Source of the DNA: FEN-1279 sp964400285
GTDB lineage: Bacteria; Bacteroidota; Ignavibacteria; Tepidaquicellales; Tepidaquicellaceae
Assembly (NCBI GenBank): GCA_964400285.1
Contig: CAYNTK010000004.1
Location: forward strand, 124,001-188,000
Direction: 5' to 3'
Length of the DNA: 64,000 nucleotides
Of this stretch, positions 59,874-64,000 are shown one piece after another; positions within the stretch are counted from its first letter, which is position 1; each line of letters begins with the position of its first letter. Position numbers and translations under genes: made by a program. The notes under the pieces are model-generated. The model was not told the origin of the DNA. It saw only the letters and a list, made by a program, of their open reading frames with translations, and ran no database searches.

Positions 59874-60368
59874 TTATTGCGGAATTGGTCTTCCCATTGA
59901 ATTATATATATCTTCTATCTGCATTTTATTATTCATAGCTTCTTGATTTTTTGGGTCGAGTTCAAGAACACGTTTAAAAAGTTTAAGTGCAGGTCCATAT
60001 TTTTTCTTTGGATTTAACTCTGCTTGATACATCAAATAATTTCCAGCAGCCATATTTTTTTCTATTAAAATCCTTTTGTTTTCTTCAGTGCTGTTTTTCT
60101 TATATTCTTCCTCAAAATCCTTTGCTTCTTTTACTAATTTATCCGCTTTTTCATCTACTGCTGATTCTGGTGCCATATCAGTCATATCTACTTGACCATG
60201 TGGATTCTGCATATCACCTTGACTATGAGGATTTTGCATATCTCCTTGTGTGTGTGGATTTTGCATATCTTTCGTTGGCTGCTTATTCTCAGTTTGCTTT
60301 TTCTCTTCCATTTTTGTGCAACCAATAAATAATGTTGCTGTAAATAATAATACTATTACGATTTTCAT
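59874..60368 (-). CDS. lipoprotein with MQNPH repeats and TPR-like domain
   Basis: A 164-residue lipoprotein ('LFIGCTKME' lipobox). Residues ~34-62 have three 9-residue repeats of the form MQNPH(T/S/G)QGD (last one degenerate), giving regularly spaced Met and His. An acidic helical stretch and a short TPR-like C-terminal domain ('KKYGPALKLFKRVLELDPKNQEAMNNKMQ', in part) follow. The TPR part suggests a scaffold role like that of NrfG/CcmH-type proteins in heme attachment. The His/Met array could bind copper or heme. Both are inference. It lies directly upstream of ccmC. Confidence 0.75.
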   Translation of the reverse strand: MKIVIVLLFTATLFIGCTKMEEKKQTENKQPTKDMQNPHTQGDMQNPHSQGDMQNPHGQVDMTDMAPESAVDEKADKLVKEAKDFEEEYKKNSTEENKRILIEKNMAAGNYLMYQAELNPKKKYGPALKLFKRVLELDPKNQEAMNNKMQIEDIYNSMGRPIPQ

Positions 60369-60463
60369 ATCTCTGTTTAAATATATGTTTATAATATAAT
60401 AAAAAATTTAAATTTATACTAATTATAACAAAATGAACAATAATAAAATTCTTTTATTTATTA

Positions 60464-60503
60464 AAAAAATGTTCCCAATCCTTTGAAGGTAAGCATTGGG
60501 AAC
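60464..60503 (-). terminator. rho-independent terminator after the cytochrome genes
   Basis: GTTCCCAAT (60471-60479) and ATTGGGAAC (60495-60503) form a 9-bp stem. On the minus strand it is followed by a seven-T run (60464-60470). It separates the barrel-cytochrome operon from the ccm genes. Confidence 0.8.
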
Positions 60504-60537
60504 GAAAAAATTTTAAATTATTAAACTTTCAAATCTA

Positions 60538-61380
60538 TTATCTTACATTAAAATCATTTACTCCATTAATATGTCTATATTTATTTATTATAGTTCTACT
60601 CGAATCAATTACTGCACCGTGACAATACCAGCATTGGTCTGGAAAATATTGATGTGTAGTTAATGGTTTTGGGTCTCCTGTAGTTGGATTTCCATGACAC
60701 GAACCGCAAACAACGCTGTTAGGATTATTAAAAATCGGTTGTGCTGTGGGATTTCCACCTTTAAAATATCCATGGCAATATGTGTTTGAACAGGTTTGTG
60801 TTGTCGAATTCCATATTGGATTCGGAGTAAATCCTTGTGTCGTTTTCTTCGCAAGTGTACCGAATGTAATTCCTGCGGAACCCGGATTTGTCCCGATATG
60901 ATTTGTATCTCCGAAAGAATTAACTGGTAAGTGACATTCAGAGCATTCTACTCTTGCCGAAAATCTTTGTGTTGAATCCGAAGTTAAATGAATATTATGT
61001 GCCCCGACACCCTGTTGAGTTGGAAGTGTATTTCCGTTTAATGATTTCGGAGGGTAAATATGTTGTGAATTTCCGTGACATACATTACACCCTTCAGGAC
61101 CATTTTGATGGCAAATGAAGCAACTTGATTGTGTATTTCCACCTTTGTAATCATTTCCGTGACAGGATTTGCATCCGTTTAAATTCCATCCGCTTGCTTT
61201 AATACTTGCTCCGTGGAAGTTAGCAGAAGTCGGATTAAGCCAACCCTCTCCGTGAAATATGCTTATAGATGGCGTTGTTACCAAATTATCCGCTTCCTTA
61301 CTGCAACCCTGGAAAAGTGCTACTGAAAATATTAACAGCAGAACTGTTACCGTGAAAACCTTATAAAATGTTTTATTCAT
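60538..61380 (-). CDS. 7-heme c-type cytochrome lipoprotein with CxxxxCH motif
   Basis: A 280-residue lipoprotein ('ALFQGCSKE' lipobox). It has six CxxCH sites (CKSCH, CFICH, CNVCH, CSECH, CGSCH, CWYCH) and one CxxxxCH site ('TCSNTYCHG'). The pair CxxxxCH...CGSCHG is the hallmark of the CxxxxCH/CxxCH family known from Geobacter outer-surface cytochromes. It is probably lipid-anchored to the outer membrane. It lies 22 bp downstream of the 14-heme cytochrome gene and is followed by a terminator. It likely exchanges electrons with that cytochrome, possibly on the external face. Confidence 0.9.
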   Translation of the reverse strand: MNKTFYKVFTVTVLLLIFSVALFQGCSKEADNLVTTPSISIFHGEGWLNPTSANFHGASIKASGWNLNGCKSCHGNDYKGGNTQSSCFICHQNGPEGCNVCHGNSQHIYPPKSLNGNTLPTQQGVGAHNIHLTSDSTQRFSARVECSECHLPVNSFGDTNHIGTNPGSAGITFGTLAKKTTQGFTPNPIWNSTTQTCSNTYCHGYFKGGNPTAQPIFNNPNSVVCGSCHGNPTTGDPKPLTTHQYFPDQCWYCHGAVIDSSRTIINKYRHINGVNDFNVR

Positions 61381-61402
61381 ATTATTTTAGAATTTATTTT
61401 TT

Positions 61403-62635
61403 TTACTTATGACAGTATCCGCAGAATCCAATTCCGCGTTGACCATTATATTTTGCATTTGCATCTGTATGACATACAAAACATACCGCTCCTTGTGTAT
61501 TATGCCATATTCCTTTTTCATCATTTAAAAATCCCGCTTCATGAGTCCTTGGATTTGTTCCTTTTATACCATCGTTATCGATGTGACATTTCACACAGGT
61601 CGGGTCACCTCCCTGAATGCTATGACAGGATTCGCAGGATTCAATGTCACGTTTTGCAAGTTCAGAATGCAATCCGCCCCCTGAATAAACACCATAAGTT
61701 ACAAATCTTGGTTGTAAATGACTCTTGGGAATAAATCCTGTTTGTAAGTTTCCTTTATTTTGATGACACGAAGCACAGAATTCAACTGGGTCGTGACAAG
61801 TTTTACATTCATGACTTCTTTGATTTGCATCTAATCCGTGTGTATATTGATAATTCAAACTATGTACATTAGATAGTTTTTGTAAAGCTGTCCTGTCTGT
61901 TCTGACACCTGTCTCTTTTGTATAATAAGGTGCATAAAAATCTTTGGTGGTGTTCTTTCCTGTGTATTTTACTGGTGTATGGCACGCCTGACAGAAATTA
62001 TCCGAGTGGCACATCATACAATTATTATCGGATTCATTCGATATTTTATGTTCATTCAGAAAATTCGAATTTAAATGATTCTTAGGAGTAAGAGTAGTCA
62101 GGTTTGTATGACATGCTTCGCAATTATTTGTCGCAGTTTGTTTGTCGTGACATTTCATACAGCTTTCCATTGAAGAAAATGCAGTCGGACTTTCGCTCGC
62201 ATATTTTACTTTTTCCAGACCGGAATGGCAATCTATACATTGCTTGCCTTTATCGAGGTGAAATTTATGAGAGAAAATCAAATTTCTTCCTGCCGATTCG
62301 AGTTTCTTGTAAGTGTTTTCATAATGACAAAGATTACAAGTTTTTTCATCTTTAACATCGTGACAAGATTCACAATCTTTTTTGACAGGATTTAGGTTAT
62401 CAACTGCACTGACAGATGTTAAAGCTTTGCTATGACAATCTTTACATTGCATTCCGTTATCTTTAACGTGAAGTCCGTGATTGAATTTGATAATTTTTTT
62501 ATTATCAGTGATTTTGTTCTTTTTATATATATTGAATTTTTTTACAATCTCCTTATCAAATGATATATAAGCTGTCATAGAAAGGAATGAAAAAATTCCA
62601 ATTAAAAAGAAAATATAAAACTTTGTGTTTTTCAT
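61403..62635 (-). CDS. 14-heme c-type cytochrome
   Basis: A 410-residue periplasmic protein with an N-terminal signal or anchor (residues ~6-26). I count fourteen CxxCH motifs (CKDCH, CESCH, CNLCH, CIDCH, CMKCH, CEACH, CMMCH, CQACH, CKTCH, CASCH, CESCH, CVKCH, CFVCH, CGYCH), about one heme per 29 residues. Additional His residues for distal ligation occur between motifs ('HKFH', 'HGLH'). Such dense multiheme proteins act as electron wires. It lies between the beta-barrel gene (18 bp upstream) and the 7-heme lipoprotein gene. Confidence 0.93.
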   Translation of the reverse strand: MKNTKFYIFFLIGIFSFLSMTAYISFDKEIVKKFNIYKKNKITDNKKIIKFNHGLHVKDNGMQCKDCHSKALTSVSAVDNLNPVKKDCESCHDVKDEKTCNLCHYENTYKKLESAGRNLIFSHKFHLDKGKQCIDCHSGLEKVKYASESPTAFSSMESCMKCHDKQTATNNCEACHTNLTTLTPKNHLNSNFLNEHKISNESDNNCMMCHSDNFCQACHTPVKYTGKNTTKDFYAPYYTKETGVRTDRTALQKLSNVHSLNYQYTHGLDANQRSHECKTCHDPVEFCASCHQNKGNLQTGFIPKSHLQPRFVTYGVYSGGGLHSELAKRDIESCESCHSIQGGDPTCVKCHIDNDGIKGTNPRTHEAGFLNDEKGIWHNTQGAVCFVCHTDANAKYNGQRGIGFCGYCHK

Positions 62636-62653
62636 ATTTATAAAATTTATCTA

Positions 62654-63958
62654 TTATAATTTTGTAAATAACCAGTAATTAAATCCTACTAAAAATCTTG
62701 TATCAAATTTATAAATCTCATTTGTAATAAATTGTCCCTGAGCATCAAGCGATATCTTTGGTTGCGGTCTAAATGTAAATCCTAGCATACCCGAAAAAGA
62801 ATTCAATCTATCTGTTGAATAATTACTTATCTTATATCTTGAATAATTTAAATTACTCGAAAGTATTAACTTAGATTTTATTAGTTCTTGTGAAAGATAA
62901 CCATTAAATCCATCTGATTCTCCTGCGTAACCAGAATATTTTACAAAAGATAATCCATACCAGGAATTAGCAAGTCCAATCTGCAATTTCAAGGAGTTAT
63001 CCCCATCATAAAGAACATTTGCCACTCTTCCATATAGATTTATTCCGTTATCGAATAGGTAATCAACACCACCTTCGATTTCCTGATTTTGTTTATGAGT
63101 AAACACCCAAAAGATTGTATTATAACTTATTTGTGGCTCTCTGTAAATGTAACCTGCAGAAACCCTTATGTTTTTATTTGCAAGGATACTTGCATTGATT
63201 TCCCCTCTATATAGCTTCTTCAAATTTACATCATAATACACTTTTCCATATAAATTATGCTTTTGCAAATATGAATAATTGAAATCCAATCCTGCAAGCT
63301 GGTCGGCAGGGGAGTCGGTTTCAACTAATACCTCTTTTGTATTAAATAAACTATCTGCTCTTAATGTATAATAGGATTGCGGTTTGCGATGTTTGTTTGA
63401 ATAACTAAGTCCAAGCATTAAATCCCTAACTCCGTAATACTGGAATTGTCCTCCGATTGTATAATTATCCTTTATATTAGGATATTTATCTACTTCATAA
63501 CTTAATGGTGTAAGTTCACCTCCGTAGGCAGTAAACTGATACTCTTTATTTTTACCGAGTTTCAGTTTCATATACAACCCGTCAGTATTGCCTTTATAAA
63601 CACCTGCAGCAATAAATGACCTTCCAAGTTTTAAATCGAGAACGTCAAAGAGGTTTGTTCCTTTAACATAAAAGTTGTAAAGTCTATAACTAAAACCTCT
63701 ACCAATTTTATTTACGACATCTTCATCGGTTTGGACAAAAGTATTAAATGACCATTTTCTCGATGAAACATCGAAGAGCAAATTCTGATAACCTTTTAAA
63801 TGATTTGTGTAAGTTTCTGAACCGCTTGCAGTTACTGAGTCAAGCCTTTGCCAGGTATAAAAATACGTACTAAACCTCGCATTTATGGTTTGTGATCTAA
63901 TAAATGAAGCAGACAGCAAAAACAAAATCAAAAGAAAAAAAGTAAAATACTTTTTCAT
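62654..63958 (-). CDS. outer-membrane beta-barrel protein, cytochrome operon
   Basis: A 434-residue protein with a signal peptide ('FFLLILFLLSASFIRSQ') and amphipathic strands almost to the end ('ARFSTYFYTWQRLD', 'NLYGKVYYDVNLKK', 'SLDAQGQFITNEIYKFDT'), closing with 'VGFNYWLFTKL'. It has no CxxCH. Length suggests roughly 18-20 strands. Heading an operon with a 14-heme and a 7-heme cytochrome, it is a candidate for the sheath of a porin-cytochrome conduit, although it shows no recognised MtrB CxxC signature. The other option is a stand-alone porin. The gene's upstream region continues past the window. Confidence 0.75.
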   Translation of the reverse strand: MKKYFTFFLLILFLLSASFIRSQTINARFSTYFYTWQRLDSVTASGSETYTNHLKGYQNLLFDVSSRKWSFNTFVQTDEDVVNKIGRGFSYRLYNFYVKGTNLFDVLDLKLGRSFIAAGVYKGNTDGLYMKLKLGKNKEYQFTAYGGELTPLSYEVDKYPNIKDNYTIGGQFQYYGVRDLMLGLSYSNKHRKPQSYYTLRADSLFNTKEVLVETDSPADQLAGLDFNYSYLQKHNLYGKVYYDVNLKKLYRGEINASILANKNIRVSAGYIYREPQISYNTIFWVFTHKQNQEIEGGVDYLFDNGINLYGRVANVLYDGDNSLKLQIGLANSWYGLSFVKYSGYAGESDGFNGYLSQELIKSKLILSSNLNYSRYKISNYSTDRLNSFSGMLGFTFRPQPKISLDAQGQFITNEIYKFDTRFLVGFNYWLFTKL

Positions 63959-64000
63959 AATAATAAGTTTATGCTTAAATAAAAAAAATATTTATATCAT

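Noticed and set aside
1..64000. CRISPR array
   Set aside because: No set of regularly spaced direct repeats with unique spacers was found. The repeats seen are isolated palindromes or one pair of duplicated segments.

Overview
The window looks like a piece of an A+T-rich Bacteroidota/Chlorobiota-type chromosome, most likely Ignavibacteria or a close relative. The clues are two large secreted proteins ending in a type IX secretion sorting domain with the 'NYPNPFNPVT' motif, a fused alpha/beta 2-oxoacid dehydrogenase E1, an ACR3/ArsM/ArsF-type arsenic cluster, and many Sec-exported beta-barrels and lipoproteins. The taxonomic assignment is inference. No CRISPR array, rRNA or intact transposase is seen. 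One tRNA (Val, GAC) is present.

Region 1 (1-6456, minus strand) is an arsenic island read arsR > arsM > arsC > thioredoxin-like > ArsP-like permease > ACR3 > ArsF-like lipoprotein > thioredoxin-like > thioredoxin lipoprotein > CcdA > small membrane ORF > 4Fe-4S membrane protein cut by the window edge. It combines sensing, methylation, arsenate reduction, two efflux routes and a thiol-redox relay.

Region 2 (6565-11656, plus strand) is the most striking part. Two fluoride (crcB-motif) riboswitches lie 3.9 kb apart. The first precedes a four-gene operon: a dynamin-like GTPase, two unrecognised small proteins and enolase, a classic fluoride-inhibited enzyme. The second precedes a CPA2-type cation/proton antiporter. 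Both have an anti-Shine-Dalgarno expression platform. No CrcB or CLC-F gene is in the window, so this is a fluoride-response locus with an unusual effector set.

Region 3 (11.7-38.3 kb) is mainly housekeeping: TPR protein, VanX-like dipeptidase, CoA-binding protein, S9 peptidase, beta-barrel, recX, recA, a T9SS cargo protein, NuoG-like protein, RNase G, Rho, a glycosyltransferase-like membrane protein, MltG with a long extra N-terminus, a membrane permease, UbiX, a frameshifted small gene, two cyclophilins, and the thrS-infC-rpmI-rplT-pheS cluster, in which infC appears to start at AUU.

Region 4 (38.3-56.1 kb) holds tRNA-Val, palindromic repeats, a POT-type transporter, the fused E1, an amidohydrolase, YitT, a BamA/TamA protein, a 1224-residue T9SS cargo, and two tandem lipoprotein genes sharing a 473-bp identical tract.

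Region 5 (56.2-64 kb, minus strand) is a cytochrome c region: outer-membrane barrel, 14-heme cytochrome, 7-heme lipoprotein, a repeat/TPR lipoprotein, then ccmC, a ccmD-like gene, a Cys-type ccmE and ccmF. It fits a trans-outer-membrane electron conduit together with its maturation genes.
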